A stretch of 48,614 bases of DNA from Candidatus Alcyoniella australis (GCA_030765605.1 JAVCCG010000066.1:1-48614); one strand, 5' to 3'; shown: positions 15,090 through 24,133, counted from the first letter of the stretch. The notes: a model not told the origin generated them from the sequence alone. A program made the numbers and translations.

Positions 15090-17735
15090 CTACAGCTCCA
15101 AGCTGTCGGTGAATTCGATCTGCCACTGGATTGTCGGGAACCAGTCCGGCTCGCCGTTGCCCGGCGCCTTGTCAACCTGGACCACCTCGAAGTTCAGGGT
15201 GCCGACCCGGCCGGCGACGTTCCACTGCTGGTTGTCGATGGCGTAGCCCGTGGGCGCCTCGACCTGCGCCGCTGCGCTTGAGTAGCCCTGGGGAATGTAG
15301 ATCGAGATCTGGTGCGCGAACGGCGCATGGGCCGTGCCGATCGAGCCCTGCTGCGCGCCGCTCAGGGTCAGCTGATCCGCGTCCCATTCCAGCGAGTCGA
15401 TCACGCCCACGCCGCCGAGCACGTGGCGGTTGGTGCCCAACAGCTGCGGCCGCCCGAGCTTGGGCCGCAGGGCCACCGCTCGCGGCGAGTGCGCGGGCAC
15501 AGTGATCCACAGCTCGCCCTGCTGTTCGCCCATAAAACTCTGGGTCCAGAACTCGAAGGCCAGATATGTCTGCTGCGGATCGAGTCCGGCCTGCGCGAAG
15601 TCCGCGCCCAGCAGGCGATCGCGGTCAACGATCATCGGATAGTCCACCTGAGTCAGGTCGCGATTGAGCCCCCAGTTGAGCAGGCCGAGCACAAAGTACG
15701 GCTCGTCGAAATCCGCGACCTCGAGGGCCCAGACCTCGGGGAACTCGCGGGTGAACAGATCCAGCGGCCTGCCGCCCACGCCCGTGGGCGGAATGATCCG
15801 GCGCAGGGAGTCCACGGCTTCGCCCGAGAGGTCGACCAGCCGGTCGCCGATCTTGACCAGGCCGCCTTGCAAGGCCACGGCCGTGGCAAAGGTCCGCGCC
15901 TCGTCGAGGGTCAGCGGCGGAATCCGCGGTTCGGAGTGGGAGCGGAAAAAGATCAGGTCCGGATGGTTGACCCAGACTCGGCCGTTGAAATAGTAGCGCC
16001 GCGCGGCCTCACGGTACTGCGGCTTTAGCCCCTGGTTCTCGGTAATCGCCAGCGGCCCGTAGGGGTCTTCGCTCTCGCCTTCCCAGGCGGGCATGGTGTC
16101 CAGGGTCATCCGCATCGAGTCGATCAGGCCGAAGTTGGGGCCGAGGATCGCCACGTTGAGCAGAAACACGTCCTCGCCCAGGCCCTGGCGCAGAGCCTGC
16201 ACGCCGCGACGGTAGTACTCGATGCGCGTCAGCGACGGGTCGTACCAATCCTGCGTGAACATCGTCCAGTAGGCGAAGTCGAGCTTGAACCACTCGATGC
16301 CCCAGTCGCGCAGGCGCGTGGTGAGCGCGGTCAGATACTCGATCACCTCGGGATTGGACAGATCCAGCGTCGGGCCGTCGCCCGTGACCACGCCGTACAG
16401 CGGCTTGGTGATCCACTCGGGATGCTCGTTGTAGACCTGCGAATGCGTGGATGCGTGAAACGCCTCGACCCACAGCCCGGTATGAAAACCCAGATCCTTG
16501 GCGCGTTGCATCAACCACTCGATGCCGTTCTGATCGCCGTGGTCGGGGAAGCGCGCGGCGTTGACCAGCCAGTCGCCCTTGGCCGTCTGCCAGCCGTCGT
16601 CGATCTGGAAGTAGTTCATGCCCCAGCGCCGCAGCTCGCGGTCGGCGAAGTCCATGTTCTCGACGATGATCTGCTCGTTGATGTCCGTGCCGTAGCCGCC
16701 CGTGGACGAGCTGCCCGACCAGGAGTTCCAGCCCACGGGCACGCCGATCTCCGGATGGCGTTCGAGCCAGGTCTGGATCCCCAGCCAGGCCTTGAGCCGC
16801 TCGGCGTAGGTCTCCAGCGCCAGCTGCGGCGTACTCTGGCCCAAGTCAAAAATCAGCGTCTCGGAGATCCGCGAGCCTCCAGGGTAGAGCGGCGTGGGCG
16901 GATCGTATTCGCAGTCGGCGCGCAGGGCGATTCCCAGATCGTTTCCATGCAACGGCTCGTTGTAGATCACCGGCAGGGCGTGCTCAAAGGTCAGGAATCC
17001 CAGCGACAGACTGACGCCGCTGACCTGGTTGTAAAACAGCGCGCTCCAGTTCGAGAGCGAGCCCGCGGTGCCGGGAAGCAGCGGCTCGGCAAAGTCGATG
17101 GCATTGAGAAATCCGTTGGTCAGCACGCGCAGGTCGCCCTGCGCCCCGAGGTTCAGCGCCGAGTCCACCGGATCGTTGTAGAGCGGATAGAGCGCGCCGA
17201 GATTGAGCAGCTCGGCCGTGTCGTTGATCAGCTCGAACTGCATCAGCACGCAGCTCTTGCCGTCGAGCAATGTGAAGCTCTGCTTCAGGCCCGGGCCGCC
17301 GAACAGGCTGGCGAGGGCAACGTTGATCGTCATCCCCTGGCCCAATGCGTTTTGCGCGTCCGCCGACTCCCAGGTCGCGCTGTAGCCATCGGAGCTGCGC
17401 CAAATCTGCGCCGGCAGCAGCACATGGGATTGGGCCACGGCGCGCACGTTGAACAGCAGCGGGAAGTTCGCGGCGTCGAGCACGTCGTACACGCCGCGAT
17501 CCAGATGGTAGAGCACGGCCACGTAACGGTTGCGGATCAACAGCTCGTCGCCGTTGACCAGCACCTCGACCTCATCGCCTGGTGCGTCGTCGTCGTCCCC
17601 GGCATCGTCGTCGCCCTCCGGCTCGCCGTCGTCGTCATCGTCGTCGTCCGACTCGCAGGCCGCGGCCAAGGCCAACAGCGCGCATAGCGCTAAGAGTAAG
17701 CATATCCAGATCCAGCGCAGCTTAGCGTCTCGCAT
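15090..17735 (-). CDS. poly-Asp lipoprotein, GH36-family alpha-galactosidase-like glycosidase
   Basis: The protein is 881 aa. Lipobox Leu-Ala-Ala-Ala-Cys (Cys27) is followed by an Asp/Gly-rich linker, then an N-terminal beta-sandwich (about 55-320) and a clan GH-D TIM barrel. Barrel motifs are Pro-Val-Gly-Trp-Asn-Ser-Trp, Tyr-Phe-Gln-Ile-Asp-Asp-Gly-Trp-Gln, Gly-Leu-Trp-Val-Glu-Ala-Phe, Trp-Phe-Lys-Leu-Asp-Phe-Ala with nucleophile Asp486, and Met-Arg-Met-Thr-Leu-Asp with acid/base Asp546. The 60-residue spacing equals that of characterised GH36 enzymes. A beta-sandwich C-terminal domain ends the protein. It should release terminal alpha-galactose or a related sugar outside the inner membrane. 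It is last in a four-gene minus-strand run (propeller C, lipoprotein, propeller B, this gene), 55 bases after propeller B. Confidence 0.88.
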   Translation of the reverse strand: MRDAKLRWIWICLLLALCALLALAAACESDDDDDDDGEPEGDDDAGDDDDAPGDEVEVLVNGDELLIRNRYVAVLYHLDRGVYDVLDAANFPLLFNVRAVAQSHVLLPAQIWRSSDGYSATWESADAQNALGQGMTINVALASLFGGPGLKQSFTLLDGKSCVLMQFELINDTAELLNLGALYPLYNDPVDSALNLGAQGDLRVLTNGFLNAIDFAEPLLPGTAGSLSNWSALFYNQVSGVSLSLGFLTFEHALPVIYNEPLHGNDLGIALRADCEYDPPTPLYPGGSRISETLIFDLGQSTPQLALETYAERLKAWLGIQTWLERHPEIGVPVGWNSWSGSSSTGGYGTDINEQIIVENMDFADRELRRWGMNYFQIDDGWQTAKGDWLVNAARFPDHGDQNGIEWLMQRAKDLGFHTGLWVEAFHASTHSQVYNEHPEWITKPLYGVVTGDGPTLDLSNPEVIEYLTALTTRLRDWGIEWFKLDFAYWTMFTQDWYDPSLTRIEYYRRGVQALRQGLGEDVFLLNVAILGPNFGLIDSMRMTLDTMPAWEGESEDPYGPLAITENQGLKPQYREAARRYYFNGRVWVNHPDLIFFRSHSEPRIPPLTLDEARTFATAVALQGGLVKIGDRLVDLSGEAVDSLRRIIPPTGVGGRPLDLFTREFPEVWALEVADFDEPYFVLGLLNWGLNRDLTQVDYPMIVDRDRLLGADFAQAGLDPQQTYLAFEFWTQSFMGEQQGELWITVPAHSPRAVALRPKLGRPQLLGTNRHVLGGVGVIDSLEWDADQLTLSGAQQGSIGTAHAPFAHQISIYIPQGYSSAAAQVEAPTGYAIDNQQWNVAGRVGTLNFEVVQVDKAPGNGEPDWFPTIQWQIEFTDSLEL

Positions 17736-17790
17736 GGGTCGCTCCCTTGAATTTCGAGTCAGCTTCTATGATGCCACAGCGGGCGGCCGC

Positions 17791-19458
17791 TCAGTAATCC
17801 GTGCTCGACGATTCTGTCCAGGCTGGCCCGTCGCAGCTGACATCCGCAGTGGACTCGGGAAACTGGGGCGGCTGGTCGAACGAGTGCGCCTGCCAGCCGG
17901 CTAGACGCTGCGCTTTCCTGACCAAAACGTTCGCCAGGGGATAGAACGGGTCGAGCCGTTGCAACCGCCTCCGGACCGGGCCGGGGGTCGCGCGATCGAG
18001 GTCTAGCAGCCACAGCCCGTGACTGCAGGAAACCAGGTAGGCCCTGCGGCGCTGCGAGTCCACGGCGATCCAGCGGATCCAGGGTGGGGCGCGCAGCCGT
18101 CCTTCCAGGCGATCGCCATGGTCAAGGTTGCGCAGCTCCAACAGCGGCGAGAGTCCGGCCAGCAGCAACAGCCCCTGCTGCGGGATCGGCGCAATCACAC
18201 GCACGCCGGGAAACGCGCTGATGCTCGGCAGCGGCGCGAGGGTCTGCTCGTCAAAGACCAGTACCTCGGAGAGCATCGGCGCCGACAGCAGCAGCCGTCC
18301 GCGCTGGGCATCCAGGGCCAGTCGTTCGACCCTCGCCGGCACTGCAGCGTGTCGTAACGGCTCGAGGGTCTTTGGGTCGAGGGCCATCAATGGCTGGTCC
18401 CAGGCAGCGAGCAGCAGCGTGTCGCCCGTTGAGGAGAGCAGCAGATCTCCGGGCAGCCCGGGGTAACGTCCGCTGAGGGTCAGTCCATCGGCGCAGAACG
18501 CGTACAGGCCGGTGGCGCAATAGGCGTAGAGCAGACCGCGCTCGGCAAACCAGCTGGTGCGGCACTGGCTCAAGGCGTTTTGCGGCGGCCGGATCGGCCG
18601 CGACTCGAGCTGTTCGAGGGTCGCCGCGTCGAGCACCACGCTACGGTTCGTGTCCACGTCCAGGCACAGCAGCCGGCGCGAGCCCTCGTCCAAGGCCACC
18701 GCCTGAAATGCGGCACTGTCATCGAGTTGGACCCGCCGGTGCTGTTCGGGCGCGTCAGGATCGACCAGCAGCAGCGCTCGGCTGCCCATGTCGGTCAACA
18801 CCAGCTCCCCGCTCCAGGGTAAGACCAGCGCCTGGTAGAACGGCCCGGGCAGTAGCTGCCTTAGGCTGTCGGACTCACGAAGCATCGTGTCGATCGGCAA
18901 TGGCGCGAGCAGCCACGGCAGGTAGGCGGTCAGCACTACAGCGGCCGCAGGCAACAGCCTGGCGATGTTCCCCACCACTTTGCCCCGCGGCGCCCGGCAG
19001 GCCCAACAAGCGGCCGGTGCGCAGAGATCGACCAACAAAACCAGACGGCCGATCAGCCGTTGGCCGCGCTCCTGGGGCCGGCGCAGGGCCAAGCGCACCA
19101 GGCTAAAAACGTTGAGTGCTACGAAACCAGCCGCCGCAGGAGAGCGCCAAGTAATCGAGTCCCTGGTCCACAGCGGCGCGCAAAGCACCAGCGCCCCGCA
19201 AATCGCGGCCGCGCTCCCGGCAACCGCCGTGGCCGCGACCCTAGCGGCTCGACGCTGCTGGCGCGGCGTCAGCAGCAAGGCCGCCAGAACAGGGAGCAGT
19301 GCCCAGAACAGCGTGTGCAGCACGTCGAGCTGGCCGACCAGCGACACCATCGCGTGGAACGGATGGTCGTTGTCCGGCCCGTAGAGCCGTTTGAGCGCCC
19401 AGAGCAAAACGCCGATCAGCGCGGCCAGGTTCAGTGCAGCACGGACTACATAGAGCAT
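17791..19458 (-). CDS. multi-pass membrane protein with C-terminal beta-propeller, paralog B
   Basis: The protein is 555 aa with the same architecture as the 11820 and 21560 genes. About six membrane spans in the first ~200 residues include the Val-Gly-Gln-Leu-Asp-Val motif at the start of the second span. A propeller-like beta region then carries Phe-Pro-Gly-Val-Arg-Val, Gly-Leu-Ser-Pro-Leu-Leu-Glu, Ala-Pro-Pro-Trp-Ile-Arg-Trp-Ile and Gly-Leu-Trp-Leu-Leu-Asp-Leu, followed by a shared tail motif Leu-Asp-Pro-Phe-Tyr-Pro-Leu-Ala. It starts 28 bases after the poly-Asp lipoprotein at 19487 and is followed 55 bases later by the GH36 lipoprotein, so it is flanked by lipoproteins inside one operon. 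Divergence from A and C is considerable outside the motifs, indicating old duplications. Function unknown. Confidence 0.75.
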   Translation of the reverse strand: MLYVVRAALNLAALIGVLLWALKRLYGPDNDHPFHAMVSLVGQLDVLHTLFWALLPVLAALLLTPRQQRRAARVAATAVAGSAAAICGALVLCAPLWTRDSITWRSPAAAGFVALNVFSLVRLALRRPQERGQRLIGRLVLLVDLCAPAACWACRAPRGKVVGNIARLLPAAAVVLTAYLPWLLAPLPIDTMLRESDSLRQLLPGPFYQALVLPWSGELVLTDMGSRALLLVDPDAPEQHRRVQLDDSAAFQAVALDEGSRRLLCLDVDTNRSVVLDAATLEQLESRPIRPPQNALSQCRTSWFAERGLLYAYCATGLYAFCADGLTLSGRYPGLPGDLLLSSTGDTLLLAAWDQPLMALDPKTLEPLRHAAVPARVERLALDAQRGRLLLSAPMLSEVLVFDEQTLAPLPSISAFPGVRVIAPIPQQGLLLLAGLSPLLELRNLDHGDRLEGRLRAPPWIRWIAVDSQRRRAYLVSCSHGLWLLDLDRATPGPVRRRLQRLDPFYPLANVLVRKAQRLAGWQAHSFDQPPQFPESTADVSCDGPAWTESSSTDY

Positions 19459-19486
19459 CGCGCAGGCGGGGCGGCAACGCCGCGGA

Positions 19487-21502
19487 TCATTCTTCGGGCC
19501 CGATGATGTTGAAGAAGCGCGCCAGCCAGTAGGCGTGCAGATAGTCCGCGCCGCCGCCGTCGCTCCAGTCCGACGCGGTCGCCTCGAAGCTGAACGCCCC
19601 GCTGACGAAGTAGTTGGTGCTCACGTCGCGCTGGAAAAACGGCACCGAGTACAGCCCCTGGTGCCTTCCGCCGTTCATCCAGTCGAACTTCCAGGGCAGG
19701 CAGGGCAGGGGCGAGGCGCACCAATCGGGATCGACGCGCAGGTCGATCTCGAAGTTCTGCTTGGGATAGGGGAACTCACGCAACGACCACAGCGACTCCT
19801 CGAGCACCCAGTCCAGGTCGGTCGGCGGGTCGGCAAAGGCGTAGGAGGCGATGGGCCAGAGCGCCTGGCGCGTGGGGCCCGAGCCGCGCATCCCGTTGAT
19901 CCAGCCCTCTTGCAGCAGCTCGATCCGCGCCGGGTCCGCCGCCTGCACCAGGAACCAATAGGTCAGCGAGCCCACGGTGTTCAAATGCTGCCCGGACCAA
20001 TCGGAGATGCCCCAGGCGTATATCATCCCGTTACCGATGCTGTGCCACGTATCCAGGTAGCCCACGGCCAGTTGTTCGTAGCGCTCAAAGAAGCGCTGCT
20101 CGCCGGTGGTCATGTAGGCCAGTAGACAGGCGCGAAGCTCATTGACCTGGCCGTCGAGGGCGACCCCGTTGTGATCGGCGATCAGCGCCGCGCGCTGGGC
20201 GATCCCCTGACGCAACGCGTCATATTCCGGCTCGTTGGGCAAAAGCAGCCAGGAGATGGTGTAGCCGTAGAACAATCCCTGGATCATGTCGTTGTTGCCC
20301 GGCGAGCGCCAATCGTATTGCTCGTAGGGCGGATCGGCCTGGTGCCAGCCCTCGGGGGGCTCGCCGTCGTGATAGCGCACGGTGCGCGCGAAGGTCGTGG
20401 GATCCTGCACTACGTCCTGGCACAGGAACAACGATTCCAGGGCGCGCAGCCAGTTGGCCAGCGCCTCGGGGTCCGCGGTCTCCAAATAGCGGTAGGCCTG
20501 GCTCGCCAAATAGCAGCCGGTCCACAGCAGGCCGTCGTACGACTCCTGGATCTGCAGCGGGTCCGAGCCGATCAGCGCGCGGCTGACCATGCCTTGGGGA
20601 TTGAGGAACACGGACTGCATCTCCGCGTCGAAGTACTGCGCCTTGCGCGCCAGGGTCGGCGAGTAGGAGCGGGCGCGGATCATCTCCTCGGCCATGCTGA
20701 TCTCGTCGATCCAGCGGTTGCGCAGGCGTAGCGCGGCGGGGTGTTCGCGGTACCAGTCGAAGTCCGAACGGAAGCGCGAGAAGTAATGCACGCCGAGCTG
20801 GAACTCGGGACGGTCGCGGTAACCCTCGTAGAACTCCAGGGAGTGGTAGCCGGTGATCATCGCCCAGATCAGGTTGTGCAGGAACTCGGGCATCGGCTCG
20901 TGGCTTGAGACGAAATAGTCGTTGTCCTCGTACAGCGGCTCACTCTCCGAGGGGCCGACCAGAGTCCAGCTCTCCTCGGCGCTGAACTCGCGCGCGGCGT
21001 CATCCGCGGATCGGTACTCGACGCGGAACGATTCGGCGTCAAGCTTCTCGGCCTGACCGTTGATCACGATCGGCTCGCCGTCGAGCTCGTTGCGCTCCAG
21101 CCCGTCGTAGCCGGCCATGAAGTCCGCGACCTCGAGCTCTAGGGCGATCTCGCCGCTGTACAGATCGATCCCGCCTGACCAGGCGCTGTGCACCTCGTAT
21201 TCCACGTCGAGCCACGGGTCGTCGAAGGTCAACTCGTCGTAAGCCACACTGCGCGCGAAGTTCGGCCCCTCGGCGGCGGCACGCACCTCGACCAGGCCCG
21301 AGTAATCGCCGTGCAGCGAGTCGCTGCCCTGGACCTCGAAGCGCACAAACTCGTCGATCAGCAACTGTTGATCGTCATCGTCGTCATCGTTTATTGAGTC
21401 GTCGTCATCATCGTCGTCGTCGCCCGAGCTACACGCCACGCACAGCGCCAACGCGGCGACGACCAGCGTCAGGGCCGTCAGCCACCACACGATCTTCTGC
21501 AT
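19487..21502 (-). CDS. poly-Asp lipoprotein, helical toroid-like domain, function unknown
   Basis: The protein is 671 aa. Signal peptide with lipobox Cys-Val-Ala-Cys (Cys24) is followed by two aspartate tracts. Residues ~50-190 are beta-rich. The rest is helical with aromatic residues: Tyr-Asp-Gly-Leu-Leu-Trp-Thr-Gly-Cys-Tyr-Leu-Ala-Ser, Ser-Pro-Gly-Asn-Asn-Asp-Met-Ile-Gln-Gly-Leu-Phe-Tyr-Gly, Trp-Ser-Gly-Gln-His-Leu-Asn-Thr-Val-Gly, and a final Ala-Asp-Tyr-Leu-His-Ala-Tyr-Trp-Leu-Ala-Arg-Phe. The order and spacing of the Leu-x-Thr-Gly and Asn/Asp-x-x-x-Gly-x-x-x-Gly motifs parallel the lipoprotein at 8413, pointing to a common (alpha/alpha) toroid ancestry. Such folds often bind or cleave polysaccharides, but no catalytic residue can be named. 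It sits between propeller genes C (57 bases upstream) and B (28 bases downstream). Confidence 0.75.
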   Translation of the reverse strand: MQKIVWWLTALTLVVAALALCVACSSGDDDDDDDDSINDDDDDDQQLLIDEFVRFEVQGSDSLHGDYSGLVEVRAAAEGPNFARSVAYDELTFDDPWLDVEYEVHSAWSGGIDLYSGEIALELEVADFMAGYDGLERNELDGEPIVINGQAEKLDAESFRVEYRSADDAAREFSAEESWTLVGPSESEPLYEDNDYFVSSHEPMPEFLHNLIWAMITGYHSLEFYEGYRDRPEFQLGVHYFSRFRSDFDWYREHPAALRLRNRWIDEISMAEEMIRARSYSPTLARKAQYFDAEMQSVFLNPQGMVSRALIGSDPLQIQESYDGLLWTGCYLASQAYRYLETADPEALANWLRALESLFLCQDVVQDPTTFARTVRYHDGEPPEGWHQADPPYEQYDWRSPGNNDMIQGLFYGYTISWLLLPNEPEYDALRQGIAQRAALIADHNGVALDGQVNELRACLLAYMTTGEQRFFERYEQLAVGYLDTWHSIGNGMIYAWGISDWSGQHLNTVGSLTYWFLVQAADPARIELLQEGWINGMRGSGPTRQALWPIASYAFADPPTDLDWVLEESLWSLREFPYPKQNFEIDLRVDPDWCASPLPCLPWKFDWMNGGRHQGLYSVPFFQRDVSTNYFVSGAFSFEATASDWSDGGGADYLHAYWLARFFNIIGPEE

Positions 21503-21559
21503 TGCTTGTCCCCGGCTGCTGATTTTTACCCCCGCGCGCCCAACGCCCGAGGCTGCAAA

Positions 21560-23299
21560 TTAATCTACTTGAGCGGTCCAAAGATCGCCAGGACAGTCAT
21601 CGATGAAAATCTCAGGCGGCCCGTAGATGCCCGTGGGCGCCTCCTCGCCGCTGTGCCAGTCCAGCAAGATCTGCATCAGACGGTTGGCCGGTCCGGCCAC
21701 CAGGTAGAACGGATCGATCCGTTGCAGCGCTGAGCAGTGCGAACTCAGCGCGCGCTCCAGGTCGAGCTGCCAGACCCCCTTGCCGTTGGTGGTGACGTAG
21801 GCCCGGCCCGCGCCCGAGTCGACCTTGATGAAGCGCATCCACGGCGGCGCAGCCAGGCGCGCGACCAACGAGAAATCATCCAGTGAACGCAGCTCGATGA
21901 TCGGCGAGAACCCGCCGAGCAGCAGCAGCCGACGCTGCGGATCAACGCCCACGGCGCGAACTCCGGGAAACGCGCGCAGCTCATGCACCAGACGGTAATC
22001 GGTCAGGTCGACCACGCTCACCGAGCCTGCGATCGGATGGGTGACGAACAGCCTGTCACCTTCGCGATCCAGGGCCATGCGCTCGCCGAAACGCGGTAAA
22101 TGCACCGAGCGCTTGACCTCCAGCGTGCGCGGATCCAGAGCCAGCAGCTTCTCGGGCAGCCAGTGCGAGTTGACGTGGATCTCGTCGCGTTGCGGATCGA
22201 TCAGCGCGTCCGTGGCCTGACCCATGTTGAAGCGCGCCCGCACTGTTACGCCGTCCGGGCAGAACAGCACAATGGCGTTGTTCGAGAGGGTGAACAGAAT
22301 TTGCCGCCGCGCTTCCCAGAAAGTTTGGATCAACGTCTGGTCGGCAAACTCGCGGCTGGTGGAGCGCTCGCTGATGGTTTTCAGCGAGACCGCATCGAGC
22401 ACCAGCGAGCGGCCAACAGCGAGCGTGATCAGCAGCACCCGGCCGACATCCTGGTCCAGGGCCAAGCCTTGGATCCCGCCGCGGATCGGGCCGATGTCCC
22501 GTACGTCGTCGGGGCGTAGTGGATCGACCCGCACCAGATGGTGTATGTCATCCCGCGCCAGTAAAAGCGCACCATCGCGACTGTCGAGCTCGAGTTTGTA
22601 ATAGCTGCCGGCCTGTAGCTGGCTCAGGGCCGGGTCGATGCGCGGAAAGTCCGTCACCGGCCGCGGCAGCAGCAGCAGCGGCACAAGTACGCTGGAGCAC
22701 ACGATCAGCGCCGGGATCGGCCGCAGCCAGGCGAAGAGCAGCGGACGCCTCGCTGACGACGCCGACCACAGCGGCAGCGGCAGCAACACATCCGCCATGA
22801 CCGCCAGGCGCAGCAGCAGCTTGCGTCCGCCCTCGCTCAGACGTCCGGCCCAGTGCACCCGACACAGCACCCAGACGTTGAGTCCGATGAGGGCGCAGGG
22901 CACGGCCAGCCAGGGGCTGGGCGGGACGTCGGGCCGGGCGATTGAGATCGCCACCGCGGGCAGCGCTCCGGCCACGATCCCCAGCGCCGGGCACAGCGCG
23001 CCCCAATGCGTCCCACGCAGGTCCGCTGGGCCGTTGCGCGGCAACAGCAGCAACAACAGAAACGCCGGCAGCGTGCCGTAGAACGCCGCGCGATACAGGT
23101 CGAATTGGCCGAGAATGTCGAACAGCGGATCGATCAGCCCCAGGTCGAGGCGGGCCGATAGCGCGTTAAAGCCGATCTCGCTTACGCAGAAGCACAGCAG
23201 CGCCAGCCGCAGCAGATAAATTGCCAGGGCTGTCATCCCGCGACGCGCGGCCAGCGCGCGCCCGAGTCCGGCGGGACCGTCAAAGGACATAGATTGCAC
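21560..23299 (-). CDS. multi-pass membrane protein with C-terminal beta-propeller, paralog C
   Basis: The protein is 579 aa and the first gene of a four-gene minus-strand run. About six membrane spans in residues ~20-225 include Leu-Gly-Gln-Phe-Asp-Leu-Tyr at the start of the second. A beta-propeller-like region then contains Phe-Pro-Gly-Val-Arg-Ala, Gly-Phe-Ser-Pro-Ile-Ile-Glu, Ala-Pro-Pro-Trp-Met-Arg-Phe-Ile and Gly-Val-Trp-Gln-Leu-Asp-Leu, and a tail with Ile-Asp-Pro-Phe-Tyr-Leu-Val-Ala. Repeats of the type Arg-Val-Asp-Pro-Leu-Arg-Pro-Asp resemble the Leu-Asp-Pro-x-x-Pro turns in A and B. A periplasmic sensor or assembly platform for the neighbouring lipoproteins is conceivable, but no function is demonstrated for the family to my knowledge. 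Confidence 0.75.
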   Translation of the reverse strand: MQSMSFDGPAGLGRALAARRGMTALAIYLLRLALLCFCVSEIGFNALSARLDLGLIDPLFDILGQFDLYRAAFYGTLPAFLLLLLLPRNGPADLRGTHWGALCPALGIVAGALPAVAISIARPDVPPSPWLAVPCALIGLNVWVLCRVHWAGRLSEGGRKLLLRLAVMADVLLPLPLWSASSARRPLLFAWLRPIPALIVCSSVLVPLLLLPRPVTDFPRIDPALSQLQAGSYYKLELDSRDGALLLARDDIHHLVRVDPLRPDDVRDIGPIRGGIQGLALDQDVGRVLLITLAVGRSLVLDAVSLKTISERSTSREFADQTLIQTFWEARRQILFTLSNNAIVLFCPDGVTVRARFNMGQATDALIDPQRDEIHVNSHWLPEKLLALDPRTLEVKRSVHLPRFGERMALDREGDRLFVTHPIAGSVSVVDLTDYRLVHELRAFPGVRAVGVDPQRRLLLLGGFSPIIELRSLDDFSLVARLAAPPWMRFIKVDSGAGRAYVTTNGKGVWQLDLERALSSHCSALQRIDPFYLVAGPANRLMQILLDWHSGEEAPTGIYGPPEIFIDDCPGDLWTAQVD

Positions 23300-23485
23300 A
23301 GAGCCTATTACACGCTACGCCACCGAACAACACGGGGCGCCTTTGAGACGTCCTCAAAACTCGCGCAGTACGATGGTCGTTAAACAACGTCCCTTTCCGC
23401 GTCGCAACAAGCGTAGTTAATCCTCAGATACAATCCAGGTCGAGTTGTGCGCGTCCAAGCGCTTTTAGCTATGCTGTGCAGCGTC

Positions 23486-24133
23486 ATGCGCAAACACGTC
23501 AACTCCCTGCTGATCGTTGCCGCGATAATCGCGATGTTCGCGGGCTACCGCTTTATCACCGGGCCCCGCGGCTTTCGCGCGGTGGTTACGCCGCTGGTGG
23601 TGTTGGGCGATGAGCCGTTGCAGGTGGCCGTCAGCATTATCGAGCCGATCGAAATCGAACTGAAAAAGGGCCGGGCGATCCTTACGCCGTTCGCCTACTA
23701 CGCCGTGGCCGCGCGCATCGGCGGTCGTAAACGCTACGGCGGAGAGTGGCCGGCGCGACTGGCGCGCTACGACCTGTTGCTGCTGTGGGGCGAGCTTGCC
23801 ACGCAGCCGATCGACGACATCGAGTTCAAACAGGAGATGCGCTGGTACTCCTTCCGCCTGCCCCGCAACAGCCCCCGCGACCTGCAATACGTGTCCCGAC
23901 ACTCGGCCAACAATCACATGATCCCGGGCAGCTCCAACCTGCGGCGCGCGATCTCGCGGCTCGATGAGGGCGACATTGTGCTGCTCGAGGGTTATCTGGT
24001 CGACATCAGCGGCGAATACGACGGCGGCCCGATCTACTGGAACTCCAGCCGCACGCGGGAAGATGGGGGTAACGGCGCCTGCGAGGTGTTCCTGCTGACC
24101 TCGCTGACCAGGGACGGCAAAGTCTACAGATAG
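23486..24133 (+). CDS. membrane-anchored conserved hypothetical protein (SNNHLIP/GNGACE-type)
   Basis: The protein is 215 aa from ATG 23486, chosen because it gives a compact basic start (Met-Arg-Lys-His) before one hydrophobic anchor. GTG 23447 and ATG 23471 are in frame too, and none has a clear ribosome site. The soluble part carries Phe-Ala-Tyr-Tyr-Ala-Val-Ala-Ala-Arg near the start, Ala-Asn-Asn-His-Met-Ile-Pro in the middle, Gly-Asp-Ile-Val-Leu-Leu-Glu-Gly-Tyr-Leu-Val, and Ser-Ser-Arg-Thr-Arg-Glu-Asp-Gly-Gly-Asn-Gly-Ala-Cys-Glu near the end. I recognise this motif set from an uncharacterised family scattered over Proteobacteria. It may be an OB-like fold, but the role is unknown. Its 3' end overlaps the convergent M24 peptidase gene by ten bases. 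Confidence 0.7.
   Translation: MRKHVNSLLIVAAIIAMFAGYRFITGPRGFRAVVTPLVVLGDEPLQVAVSIIEPIEIELKKGRAILTPFAYYAVAARIGGRKRYGGEWPARLARYDLLLLWGELATQPIDDIEFKQEMRWYSFRLPRNSPRDLQYVSRHSANNHMIPGSSNLRRAISRLDEGDIVLLEGYLVDISGEYDGGPIYWNSSRTREDGGNGACEVFLLTSLTRDGKVYR

Noticed and set aside
16422-17687. 421-aa plus-strand frame opposite the GH36 gene
   Set aside because: It is an antisense shadow. The poly-Asp linker reads as poly-Val/Ile on the other strand, a common artefact in these lipoprotein genes.
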